DNA from: Bacillota bacterium
Lineage (GTDB): Bacteria > Bacillota > Limnochordia > Darwinibacteriales > DTU012
Direction: 5' to 3'
DNA length: 11,905 bases
Assembly: GCA_012521805.1 (NCBI GenBank)
Contig: JAAYLQ010000034.1
Location: forward strand, 1 to 11,905
Positions within the stretch are counted from its first letter, which is position 1. The number at the start of each line of letters is the position of its first letter. The notes under the pieces were generated by a model, which saw only the letters and a program-made list of their open reading frames with translations, was not told the DNA's origin and ran no database searches. This document shows, in pieces, positions 1 to 5,732 of the stretch. The translations under genes and the position numbers were made by a program.

Positions 1-158
1 GCGCTGAAAGCATCTAAGTGCGAAGCCGCCCTCAAGAAGAGATCTCCCACAGAGTTAATCTGGTAAGACCCCTCATAGATGATGAGGTTGATAGGCCAGG
101 TGTGTAAGGGCAGTAATGCCTTTAGCTGACTGGTACTAATAGGTCGAGGACTTGACCT
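1..158 (+). rRNA. rrl: 23S ribosomal RNA, 3' end (partial)
   Basis: The stretch matches the conserved 3' terminus of 23S rRNA: it contains CTGAAAGCATCTAAG near the start, then GTTGATAGGCC and GGTGTGTAAG, and ends with GGTACTAATAGGTCGAGG. The rest of the gene lies left of the window. The mature 3' end is estimated at about 158 from the usual ending; a few bases either way are possible. A spacer of about 53 nt with a small hairpin (GAGTG-CAAT-CACTC, 191-204) separates it from 5S and holds no tRNA. Confidence 0.96.
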
Positions 159-211
159 AAAAAAGATTAGAAGCTGTTGTGCAGTTTTGAGAGTGCAATC
201 ACTCAATAAAT

Positions 212-330
212 TTCTTGGTGACAAAAGCGGAGAGGACCCACCTGTTCCCATACCGAACACAGCAGTTAAGCTCTCCAGCGGTGATGGTACTGCCACATCT
301 CGTGGCGGGAGAGTAACTCGTTGCCGGGAA
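212..330 (+). rRNA. rrf: 5S ribosomal RNA
   Basis: This is a complete 5S rRNA of about 119 nt. It carries the conserved loop segment CCCATACCGAACAC (247-260). The terminal helix I closes the molecule: TTCTTGG at 212-218 pairs with CCGGGAA at 324-330 with two G-U pairs. It follows 23S directly, the normal bacterial 16S-23S-5S order. The ends were set from the helix I pairing and could be off by one or two bases. Confidence 0.96.
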
Positions 331-338
331 TGAATTTG

Positions 339-371
339 AAGAACCTCACTAAGTGGTGAGGTTCTTTTTTT
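339..371 (+). terminator. Rho-independent terminator of the rrn operon
   Basis: A perfect 9-bp stem (GAACCTCAC 341-349 with GTGAGGTTC 356-364), extended by A-T pairs, is followed by an uninterrupted T run. It lies 10 nt after 5S and ends the rRNA transcript. Read on the minus strand the T run is poor, so it probably does not serve the convergent methyltransferase gene. Confidence 0.93.
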
Positions 372-383
372 GCAACTATCAGG

Positions 384-412
384 CCAGAAACGACCCAGAG
401 ACCCAGAAACGA
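384..412. repeat. Short direct repeat of 10 bp
   Basis: CCAGAAACGA occurs at 384-393 and again at 403-412, with a related CCCAGAGAC between. It lies in the short gap between the rrn terminator and the 3' end of the methyltransferase gene. Its function is unknown; it may be chance or the remnant of an element end. Confidence 0.4.
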
Positions 413-451
413 TGTTACTCGGGAATGCGATGGAACTCTTTCCAATGCCAC

Positions 452-1171
452 CTACTTCTCTGCTACGACCAGCATTTCGAAATCGTCTGGTGTTAGTTTA
501 TCCTCTCTTGAAAAAGCGCCAAGTTTGGCGGCGAAGATCTCTATCTTTTGAAAGCCTAAGGACTTCAGAAGCCATGTTATTTCGCTGGGCATGTAGTACC
601 GCTCATTGATGACGATCTGATGTTCGTTTCCATCGTCATCGGCATAAGTGAATAAGTCGTGGCTCCTCATCGTCATGAGATCGAAACGCTCGGTCTCCGA
701 GTTACTTGGATGGAAGAGGCGGTAAAGCCCGTTGAGAGTAGTGAAAATGAACTTACCAGTGCTCTTCAGCGCCCTTGCAGCATTTTTCAATATTTCGAAG
801 TTCATCTCGTCTGTTTCCATCAGAGGAAAAGCCCCTTCGCATATCATGATTGCTACGTCAAATTGGTTTTCGAAGGGCAGGTTTCGTGCATCGTACCTCA
901 AAAACTCGACCTTGACGTTTTCCTGCTCTGCCTTTTCTCGGGCCTTTTTCAACTGTGCTTCAGATAAATCGATACCTGTTACGGAATAACCGCGCTTAGC
1001 AAGCTCAATTGCGTGTCTTCCTGTACCACATCCGATGTCGATAATCTTGAGTGACTTATTATAGTTGAGCTCCATCTCGATGAAGTCACATTCACCAAGT
1101 GTACCGTGGGTAAATGGTTCTTTATCATATTGATCTGCATAGTTTTCGAACAGTTTCTCATACCACTGCAT
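452..1171 (-). CDS. Class I SAM-dependent methyltransferase
   Basis: This 239-residue protein is predicted to transfer a methyl group from S-adenosylmethionine to an unidentified substrate in the cytoplasm. Motif I (DIGCGTGRH, about residues 45-53) is the glycine-rich SAM loop, and the acidic residue ending strand 2 is in GIDLS (Asp68). The later segment NLPFENQFDVAIM matches the motif II/III region of the Methyltransf_11/25 folds. The start is well supported: AAAGGAGG lies about 10 nt upstream of the ATG. It is transcribed toward the rrn operon and has no co-transcribed neighbour. A weak promoter may use TATAAC (minus strand, 1220-1215). The family is too broad to name a substrate. Confidence 0.9.
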   Translation of the reverse strand: MQWYEKLFENYADQYDKEPFTHGTLGECDFIEMELNYNKSLKIIDIGCGTGRHAIELAKRGYSVTGIDLSEAQLKKAREKAEQENVKVEFLRYDARNLPFENQFDVAIMICEGAFPLMETDEMNFEILKNAARALKSTGKFIFTTLNGLYRLFHPSNSETERFDLMTMRSHDLFTYADDDGNEHQIVINERYYMPSEITWLLKSLGFQKIEIFAAKLGAFSREDKLTPDDFEMLVVAEK

Positions 1172-1284
1172 CGCCAGTCGGCCTCCTTTGTGTAATTGTC
1201 AGGCATTTCTGTTTGTTATAACATTCGTTTTGTAAGTTGAAATTCCTTGCGTCAAGGATGATGACATGGTATTGTTGTTAGCAA

Positions 1285-1302
1285 ATACCCCCCTGGGAGT
1301 AT
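1285..1302 (+). promoter_or_regulatory. CsoR/CstR-type dyad operator, copy 1
   Basis: ATACCCCCCTGGGAGTAT is an imperfect inverted repeat (ATAC/GTAT and CCC/GGG arms). It overlaps the presumed -10 box TATAAA (1300-1305). TTGTTA lies 19 bp upstream of that box as a possible -35. The C-run/G-run dyad flanked by TA resembles operators of the CsoR/CstR/FrmR family of copper-, persulfide- or formaldehyde-sensing repressors. A closely similar dyad stands in the same place before the intact downstream copy. Family assignment is inference from motif shape; no regulator gene is in the window. Confidence 0.55.
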
Positions 1303-1333
1303 AAAGGATTTGGTTTAGGGAGGTTCAAGTCGG

Positions 1334-1907
1334 ATGGTACCAGCTGTTTTGAAAGGGCGCAGGGCAGATTGGTTGCAGAAATACACCTGGCCTTTCACCG
1401 GTCTAGTGGCAATTGGGGGTCTGTGCCCCCCAAACTAGGTCTGCTTGTTATTCCAGTCATGCTGGGTTTGACTGTAACGTCGTTTTTCAGAGGCCGCTAT
1501 TGGTGCGGCAACATTTGCGTCCACGGGAGTTTGTTTGACCACGTCTTCGGCCGAATAAGCAAGAAGAAAGCGATACCAAAGTTCCTGAAGTCTCCATACT
1601 TAGGTTGGGGTATTTTTAACTATTTGGCTACAACATCACACGGCATCTAGTTGCCGTATCTCGTCTGTGGGGAACAGCTCGTTTCTGGGATCGCTTGGGA
1701 TTTGTCTTTGTAGCGAGTTATCTCATGGTCCTTGTTGTCGGTGGATTGGGAGCGATTCTTGTGCGTCCTCGTACGTGGTGTCCGGTCTGCCCTATGGGTA
1801 CTATGCAGAGGATATCGTACAGGCTGGGCCAGGATGAAGCTAAGCTAAACCTTTTTTTTCTTGCATTGCATTTGGTTACGTGTTATTATTATGGTGGTAC
1901 CCCCTAG
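1334..1907 (+). pseudogene. Decayed copy of NapH/NosR-like 4Fe-4S membrane protein
   Basis: Translation in three successive frames aligns along most of the intact gene at 1946-2680. It starts at ATG 1334 (GGGAGG 10 nt upstream) with QKYTWPF, shifts frame in the C-run at 1426-1431 (net one base lost; otherwise stops at 1436), and continues with PKLGLLVIPVM and RYWCGNIC. It shifts again near 1613-1620 (stop at 1648 if unshifted), then runs on through LFGYNI, LWGTARFWDRLG and TWCPVCPMGTMQ. Similarity stops near 1840. The two C-terminal ferredoxin clusters of the intact copy are absent, and the last frame ends inside the operator of the next gene. Both frameshifts are in homopolymers, so sequencing error is possible, but the missing C-terminus supports real decay. 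Confidence 0.85.
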
Positions 1908-1913
1908 GGGTAT
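1897..1913 (+). promoter_or_regulatory. CsoR/CstR-type dyad operator, copy 2
   Basis: TACCCCCTAGGGGTA (1898-1912) has perfect 6-bp arms, TACCCC and GGGGTA, around a 3-nt centre. It overlaps the -10-like TATAAC (1911-1916). TTATTA lies 19 bp upstream of that hexamer as a weak -35, the same spacing as in copy 1. The position would let a bound repressor block RNA polymerase at the promoter of the intact iron-sulfur protein gene. Assignment to the CsoR family is inferred from the pattern; copper, persulfide or formaldehyde sensors of this family cannot be told apart here. Confidence 0.6.
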
Positions 1914-1945
1914 AACAAATAGCACTTTCAAGGAGGTCAATCTGA

Positions 1946-2680
1946 ATGCTGTCAGGTAAAACCACTTTAGGTAAGCTGCAGAAATACACTTGGCCGTTTA
2001 CAATTTTGGTGGCTGTTGGGGGACTGTGGCTGCCCAGGCTTGGTCTGCTTGTTATTCCCATCATGCTTTCCCTAATTACAATGTCATTTTTTCGGGGGAG
2101 ATATTGGTGTGGCAATGTTTGCTCCCATGGCAGTCTTTTTGAGTACGTGCTGGGAGCAAAAAGTCGCCGCCGGGATTTTCCAAAATTTGTGAAATCCCCT
2201 TGGTTTATCTGGGGCGTTTTTTTAGTTTTCGGCTTTAACATAATTCGGCGCTTAGTGAGTATCGCGAGTTTATGGGGTACCAGTCTGTTTTGGGACCGCT
2301 TAGGCTATATTTTTGTGGTCAGCTATCTGATGGTTATGGTGGTAGGGGGAGTACTGGCAGTTTTTATTCGCCCCCGCGTTTGGTGCAGCTTCTGTCCAAT
2401 GGCTACCATGCAGAAATTAGCCTATAAGTTTGGTAAGCTGACTGGTGCTGCTTTATCCTCGGATCGAAAGGTTGCCATTTCCGATCCAGACAAGTGTCGA
2501 TCATGTGGGAAATGTGCCAAAGTCTGTCCGATGGGGTTAAGTCCCCACCTTGGCTTTGCCGATTCTAATTACTTCGAAAGTGAGGAATGCATCCGATGCG
2601 GGAAGTGTGTCCAAGCCTGTCCGTTCAAGCTGCTCAGTATTACAGATATAGCCTCTAGAGACGAACATCAAGCAGCCTAA
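1946..2680 (+). CDS. NapH/NosR-like membrane polyferredoxin (4Fe-4S binding)
   Basis: This 244-residue membrane protein should carry electrons through iron-sulfur clusters at the cytoplasmic face. About three hydrophobic segments are visible (residues 18-48, 86-109, 118-142). Conserved cysteine pairs sit at membrane edges, RYWCGNVC (C55, C59) and WCSFCPM (C147, C150), as in the NapH/NosR/CcoG 4Fe-4S domain. The C-terminus has two classical CxxCxxCxxxCP motifs (C184/187/190/194 and C215/218/221/225). The ATG is preceded by AAGGAGGT at good spacing. A decayed paralogue lies just upstream, and both have similar dyad operators. No nap, nos or cco partner gene is here, so the electron donor and acceptor are unknown. 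A role in metal or sulfur stress is suggested only by the operator. Confidence 0.88.
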   Translation: MLSGKTTLGKLQKYTWPFTILVAVGGLWLPRLGLLVIPIMLSLITMSFFRGRYWCGNVCSHGSLFEYVLGAKSRRRDFPKFVKSPWFIWGVFLVFGFNIIRRLVSIASLWGTSLFWDRLGYIFVVSYLMVMVVGGVLAVFIRPRVWCSFCPMATMQKLAYKFGKLTGAALSSDRKVAISDPDKCRSCGKCAKVCPMGLSPHLGFADSNYFESEECIRCGKCVQACPFKLLSITDIASRDEHQAA

Positions 2681-2713
2681 AAAAGCCTCCAAGCGGTCAA
2701 CGCTTGGAGGCTT
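2679..2713 (-). terminator. Intrinsic terminator between convergent genes
   Basis: An 11-bp perfect stem (GCCTCCAAGCG 2685-2695 with CGCTTGGAGGC 2701-2711) with a 5-nt loop is followed on the minus strand by six T residues (complement of 2684-2679). It is a strong terminator for the thioredoxin-fold gene at 2727-3311. On the plus strand it directly follows the stop of the iron-sulfur gene but has only a short T tract, so it may stop that transcript less efficiently. Confidence 0.88.
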
Positions 2714-2726
2714 AGAGCATTAGCAA

Positions 2727-3311
2727 TTAAAAAACTAGATCGCAAGCTTCTGGCGGCATCCAGTGGGCAGGCTTGCCGTGCCACTTAATGTTGCAGCCGA
2801 TAGGATTTGTAATTGGTGTTGTTATTTTTTCGCCTACAACCAGCTGGGTGAGGGCGTTGTCCAGATCATTTACAGTGATTTTCTCTGCTTTCCTAGGATT
2901 ATCTACACCGCGGCCTGTGTAGACAAGTCTGCGCTCTTCGTCAAAAACATAGAAATGTGGGGTGCGTAAAGCACCATATGCGAGAGCGATTTCCTGAGTC
3001 TGATCACGAAGGTATACCCAGGGGAAGTTATGTTCTTCCATGCGCTTTACCATATTTTCAAAGGAATCTTCTGCATAGGTTTGCTCGCTGTTAGAATTGA
3101 TCCCCACAAAGACTACTCCATGCTCCTTGAATTTTTCAGCAGTCTGTCTGGTAACTTCATCAGAACCGATTACGTATGGACAGTGGTTGCAGGTGAAGAA
3201 GACAACAAGAAATCTCGCATCATCAAAATCGCTCAGCGAGTAGGTCTTACCATCGGTTGCCGGTAAACTGAAATCGGGTGCCTTTTGTCCTATCTGCAAA
3301 GTATAAGTCAT
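2727..3311 (-). CDS. Thioredoxin-like redoxin family protein (AhpC/TSA-Redoxin fold)
   Basis: This 194-residue cytoplasmic protein has the redoxin fold. It begins IGQKAPDFSLPATDGK, typical of AhpC/TSA and Redoxin domains. The active-site CxxC is CNHC (C41, C44) after VVFFT, and the cis-proline loop TPHFYVFD is at about 117-124. The C-terminal signature GCNIKW...HWMPPEACDL adds two more cysteines (C173, C190). This matches a widespread uncharacterised family annotated as thioredoxin family protein. There is no signal peptide. It probably acts as a thiol-disulfide oxidoreductase or peroxiredoxin-like enzyme; the substrate is unknown. The ATG is preceded by AAAGGGGG. It is monocistronic, with its own promoter (3381-3354) and terminator, and converges with the iron-sulfur protein gene. 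Confidence 0.88.
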   Translation of the reverse strand: MTYTLQIGQKAPDFSLPATDGKTYSLSDFDDARFLVVFFTCNHCPYVIGSDEVTRQTAEKFKEHGVVFVGINSNSEQTYAEDSFENMVKRMEEHNFPWVYLRDQTQEIALAYGALRTPHFYVFDEERRLVYTGRGVDNPRKAEKITVNDLDNALTQLVVGEKITTPITNPIGCNIKWHGKPAHWMPPEACDLVF

Positions 3312-3353
3312 TGTGTAACCCCCTTTGATTTTTTGGGCATCACCTTTGGCACT

Positions 3354-3381
3354 ATTATCTCAAATTTGGCTTTAAATGCAA
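3354..3381 (-). promoter_or_regulatory. Candidate sigma-A promoter of the thioredoxin-like gene
   Basis: On the minus strand TTGCAT (3381-3376) and GATAAT (3359-3354) are separated by 16 bp. They match the -35 and -10 consensus at 4/6 and 5/6 positions. Transcription would start near 3347, giving a leader of about 35 nt before the ATG at 3311. Confidence 0.45.
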
Positions 3382-3420
3382 GGGCAGATTTGGATCATTG
3401 AGGTAAATAGTATTTTGCTG

Positions 3421-3449
3421 TTGCGAGCTCAATCTGATCATGGTATAAT
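3421..3449 (+). promoter_or_regulatory. Sigma-A promoter of trpP
   Basis: TTGCGA (3421-3426) and a perfect TATAAT (3444-3449) are separated by the optimal 17 bp. Initiation near 3456 gives a leader of roughly 29 nt, too short for a T-box or a transcription attenuator. The leader does contain the 5' part of the GAG/AAG repeat run. Confidence 0.75.
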
Positions 3450-3466
3450 TATAAAAATTTAATAAA

Positions 3467-3504
3467 AAGGAGAGCGGAGTTGAGATGAGAAGAGCTAAGA
3501 TGAG
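3467..3504 (+). promoter_or_regulatory. Candidate TRAP binding site over the trpP ribosome binding site and start
   Basis: Eight NAG triplets recur with an exact 5-nt period: AAG 3467, GAG 3472, GAG 3477, GAG 3482, GAG 3487, GAG 3492, AAG 3497 and GAG 3502. This is triplet plus two spacer bases each time. The run covers both purine-rich ribosome-binding segments (3467-3472 and 3476-3479), the ATG at 3485 and the first codons. TRAP (MtrB), the tryptophan-activated 11-subunit ring, binds (G/U)AG triplets spaced by 2-3 nt and is known to repress translation of Bacillus subtilis trpP this way. Seen: the periodicity. Inferred: binding by TRAP, since no mtrB gene is in the window. Confidence 0.75.
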
Positions 3505-4027
3505 TTTGTTTGATCTAGTGCTGGCTGCACTGCTGTTAGGTATTGGATTAATTCTGCATGCTATTTTTCCTGGGATTTTTGCGGGAATGAAACCCGACTT
3601 TTCGCTGATCATGCTGTTTGTGATACTGATGCTGACAGCTGATAAAAGGGTCGGGCTGATTGCTGGAATAGCCACCGGTATTATTACAGCACTGACAACA
3701 ACCTTTCCCATGGGTCAAATTCCTAATGTGATTGACAAGCTGGTTACTACTATCGCAGTTTTAGGTATGCTGCGTGTCGTTCCAAAAAAAGTGGCGGTGC
3801 CGGTAGTTGGTATTCTCGGTACACTTATCAGCGGAATTGTTTTCTTAGTTTCCGCTGCAGTAATTGCTGAACTGCCATCATCCTTTATTTCCCTGATGGG
3901 GCTAGTGGTACTGCCAGCAACCGCGATAAACACGATTGCATTGCTGCTGCTTTATCCAATAGCTGTCAAACTGTATTCGATCAATAAGTTGAATTCCCAC
4001 ATTACCACAGCTCCCATTGACAAATAG
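3485..4027 (+). CDS. trpP: Tryptophan transporter, TrpP family
   Basis: This 180-residue integral membrane protein resembles Bacillus subtilis TrpP (YhaG), a tryptophan uptake protein of about 170 residues with ECF S-component-like topology. Family landmarks are the GMKPDFSL segment (about 34-41), ITALTTTFPMGQIPNVIDK (about 67-85) and the late VVLPATAINTIALLLLYPIA stretch (residues 141-160). About five or six hydrophobic helices fill the length. ATG 3485 has GGAG 5 nt upstream; an in-frame ATG at 3500 is an alternative with a weaker site. It has its own promoter and terminator. The GAG/AAG run over its start predicts translational repression when tryptophan is plentiful. Confidence 0.88.
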   Translation: MRRAKMSLFDLVLAALLLGIGLILHAIFPGIFAGMKPDFSLIMLFVILMLTADKRVGLIAGIATGIITALTTTFPMGQIPNVIDKLVTTIAVLGMLRVVPKKVAVPVVGILGTLISGIVFLVSAAVIAELPSSFISLMGLVVLPATAINTIALLLLYPIAVKLYSINKLNSHITTAPIDK

Positions 4028-4037
4028 CAGGACCTAT

Positions 4038-4083
4038 AAAAAAGGCATTGGTAAATCCAGCTGGATCTACCAATGCTTTTTCT
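4038..4083. terminator. Bidirectional terminator between trpP and the purine permease
   Basis: GCATTGGTA (4045-4053) pairs with TACCAATGC (4068-4076). Inside is the self-complementary ATCCAGCTGGAT, giving a long hairpin with A/C bulges. An A run on the left and TTTTT on the right give a T tract on both strands, so it ends both convergent transcripts. Confidence 0.9.
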
Positions 4084-4094
4084 TTATATTCAGC

Positions 4095-5450
4095 TTATAG
4101 TTTAGCTCGTACAATAAAGTCTAAGATAAATAGAGCAGTTGATACCCACAGAACAGGGTGAATATCTTTTGCTTCGTTCTTAAAGACTTTAACAATGCAG
4201 TAGAAGATGAATCCTGCAGCGATACCGTACGAAATGCTGTAGCAGAGAGCCATAAAGATTCCGGCAAAGAAGGCAGGCACTGCATCTTCAAAATCATTCC
4301 AGTTGATTTCGCTAAATGATGAAAGCATCATAATACCAACAATAACCAGTGCTGGTGTGGTTGCAGCTGATGGAATTGCGCTGATTACTGGTGCAAAGAA
4401 CGCACTGAGGAAGAACAGTACTGCAACAACTACGCTGGTAAGGCCAGTACGTCCACCCGCTCCAATTCCAGCAGCACTTTCCACATAAGTTGTAGTATTA
4501 GAGGTACCAAAGATTGCTCCGATTGAAGTAGCTGTTGCATCCGCAAACAGGGCCCTGTCCATTTTTGATTTAAAGCCAGTGCTGGTTTCCAAAGCTCTTT
4601 GGTCTTCTTCGGAGAAGATACCTGATTTGCGTCCAGTTCCAATAAAGGTACCGATTGTGTCGAATGTATCAGCCAAACTGAAAGTAAAAATTGTCATCAG
4701 TACCATAGGGATCTTGCTGGAATCGCTGAAAAGCGACAGCAATCCTGGATTGCCAAATGCAGCACCAAAGGTCTCTGGCAGTTGCGACAGCGCTTCGGAG
4801 AAGCTGATGGTTTCACCCAATTCGGTTACCCCTAAGGGAATGCCTAAAAGTGTAGTAATAACAATTCCAATAAAAATTGCACCAGGAACTTTTCTAATTA
4901 ACAAGACAACTGTTAATGCGATTCCGAAAAGAGCAAGCAGTACATTTGCTGTGTTAAGAGGAACAATTTCTGGAACTCCTGCTCCAAAGCTTAAAAGGCC
5001 GACATTTACAAAGCCGAGATATGCAATGAAAATACCAATTCCACCGCCGATAGCATTCTGCAGGCTTTCTGGAATTGCTTTGATGATCAGTTTGCGAATA
5101 CGAGTAACAGTAATTAAAATGTTAATTACACCGCAGAGAAATACCATGGCAAGGGCTTCCTGCCACTCGAATCCAAGTGCAAAAACAACAGTAAAGGTAA
5201 AGAAAGCGTTTAAGCCCATACCAGGAGCTTGTGCATATGGTACGTTAGCGAACAGGCCCATAACCAGAGTACCGATTATCGAGGCAATAATAGTAGATAA
5301 AAATACAGCGCCCCAAGGCATTCCGGTTTGGGACAAGAGGTCTGGATTTACCATAATAATATATGCCATTGCAAAGAAAGTGGTAAATCCAGCGAGAATT
5401 TCAGTACGCACATTGGTACCATTCTCTTTCAACTTAAAAAAATTCTCCAT
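4095..5450 (-). CDS. pbuG: NCS2-family hypoxanthine/guanine permease (AzgA/PbuG group)
   Basis: This 451-residue polytopic membrane protein is predicted to import purine bases, probably hypoxanthine and guanine, by proton symport. It has the AzgA/PbuG (COG2252) hallmarks: TEILAGFTTFFAMAYIIMVNP near residue 20, ANVPYAQAPGMGLNAFFTFTVV near 68-89, NAIGGGIGIFIAYLGF near 131-146, and the ADTFDTIGTFIGTG segment after mid-protein. Length is normal for the group. GGAGG lies 7 nt before the ATG. A purine riboswitch and terminator in the leader (5664-5509) argue for guanine/hypoxanthine repression, and the specificity base is the guanine-type C. The related PbuO paralogue cannot be excluded, so the symbol is provisional. 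Confidence 0.9.
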   Translation of the reverse strand: MENFFKLKENGTNVRTEILAGFTTFFAMAYIIMVNPDLLSQTGMPWGAVFLSTIIASIIGTLVMGLFANVPYAQAPGMGLNAFFTFTVVFALGFEWQEALAMVFLCGVINILITVTRIRKLIIKAIPESLQNAIGGGIGIFIAYLGFVNVGLLSFGAGVPEIVPLNTANVLLALFGIALTVVLLIRKVPGAIFIGIVITTLLGIPLGVTELGETISFSEALSQLPETFGAAFGNPGLLSLFSDSSKIPMVLMTIFTFSLADTFDTIGTFIGTGRKSGIFSEEDQRALETSTGFKSKMDRALFADATATSIGAIFGTSNTTTYVESAAGIGAGGRTGLTSVVVAVLFFLSAFFAPVISAIPSAATTPALVIVGIMMLSSFSEINWNDFEDAVPAFFAGIFMALCYSISYGIAAGFIFYCIVKVFKNEAKDIHPVLWVSTALFILDFIVRAKL

Positions 5451-5487
5451 TTTAATTCCTCCATTTTTATTTTTGCTTATTTTAGGG

Positions 5488-5501
5488 TAAGGGGCCCCTT
5501 A
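5488..5501. other. GC-rich perfect palindrome in the purine permease leader
   Basis: TAAGGGGCCCCTTA is a perfect 14-bp palindrome between the riboswitch terminator and the ribosome binding site of the permease gene. In RNA it could form a 5-bp stem with a GGCC loop. It might be a protein site, an RNA-stabilising hairpin after readthrough, or chance; no family match is claimed. Confidence 0.35.
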
Positions 5502-5508
5502 AGCACAA

Positions 5509-5545
5509 CAAAAAAGCAGCTGATGAGTGTTCATACAGCTGCTTT
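5509..5545 (-). terminator. Riboswitch-controlled terminator (expression platform)
   Basis: On the minus strand AGCAGCTG (5543-5536) pairs with CAGCTGCT (5522-5515) and is followed by six T residues. The 13-nt loop holds ATGAACACTCAT (5534-5523). This is perfectly complementary over 12 nt to ATGAGTGTTCAT (5599-5588), which includes most of the 3' strand of the aptamer P1 helix. The terminator and P1 therefore compete with an antiterminator, the layout of a ligand-OFF switch. Confidence 0.85.
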
Positions 5546-5591
5546 AACTCGCTTTTCCGTTTGGGAATAGAAAAGTTAAGTGCACAAATGA

Positions 5592-5664
5592 ACACTCATA
5601 GCGTAGGCAATATAGGTTGCCACGTAGAAACTCTCGCACCAAATTTGCGAGCTTATATGAGCGT
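5592..5664 (-). promoter_or_regulatory. Purine (guanine-class) riboswitch aptamer
   Basis: The aptamer keeps the class landmarks. P1 is ACGCTCATA with TATGAGTGT (9 bp, one G-U), and J1/2 reads TAAG after the conserved CTCATA. P2 is CTCGCA with TGCGAG, and L2 AATTTGG ends in the GG that pairs with the CC opening L3 (CCTATA). J2/3 contains GTTTCTAC. The base at 5601, just before TATGAG, is C and corresponds to C74, which selects guanine or hypoxanthine. P3 (GGCAA/TTGCC) is unusual: it is joined to a CG/CG pair through an asymmetric internal loop (T 5622 against TA 5605-5604), and J3/1 appears one base shorter than usual or has A73 replaced. It lies about 140 nt upstream of the purine permease start. 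Confidence 0.85.
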
Positions 5665-5678
5665 GTGCGTAAAACATA

Positions 5679-5708
5679 ATATTAAATTACATTCCTACGT
5701 TACCACAA
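5679..5708 (-). promoter_or_regulatory. Weak candidate promoter of the riboswitch-permease unit
   Basis: TTGTGG (5708-5703) and TAATAT (5684-5679) are 18 bp apart on the minus strand. Initiation near 5672 would place the aptamer P1 about 8 nt into the transcript, which fits. Matches to consensus are only 3/6 and 4/6. Readthrough from liaR is also possible because no terminator is visible between liaR and this point. Confidence 0.35.
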
Positions 5709-5732
5709 AATCCGAGAGAAGTAAAGAGTTTT

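Noticed and set aside
384..412. Insertion-sequence end suggested by the 10-bp direct repeat
   Set aside because: There are no terminal inverted repeats, transposase remnant or target duplication, so it is kept only as a short repeat.
266..451. Minus-strand open frame across 5S rRNA and its terminator
   Set aside because: It overlaps a confident rRNA gene and terminator and has no family resemblance.
1245..1257. CCTTG-CGT-CAAGG inverted repeat between the methyltransferase and the iron-sulfur pseudogene
   Set aside because: Five-base arms are too short to support an operator call, and there is no T tract for a terminator.
1876..2241. Minus-strand open frame over the intact iron-sulfur gene's 5' half
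   Set aside because: It is a reverse shadow of a conserved membrane protein gene and contains the promoter/operator region.
3355..3484. T-box or trp attenuator upstream of trpP
   Set aside because: The promoter at 3421-3449 leaves a leader of only about 29 nt, with no T-box sequence and no terminator hairpin; the GAG/AAG run explains control better.
4579..5490. Long open frame (303 codons) on the plus strand
   Set aside because: It is antisense to the clear purine permease gene; its translation is rich in Pro, Ile, Lys and Ser as expected from a reverse frame, and it runs into the permease leader.
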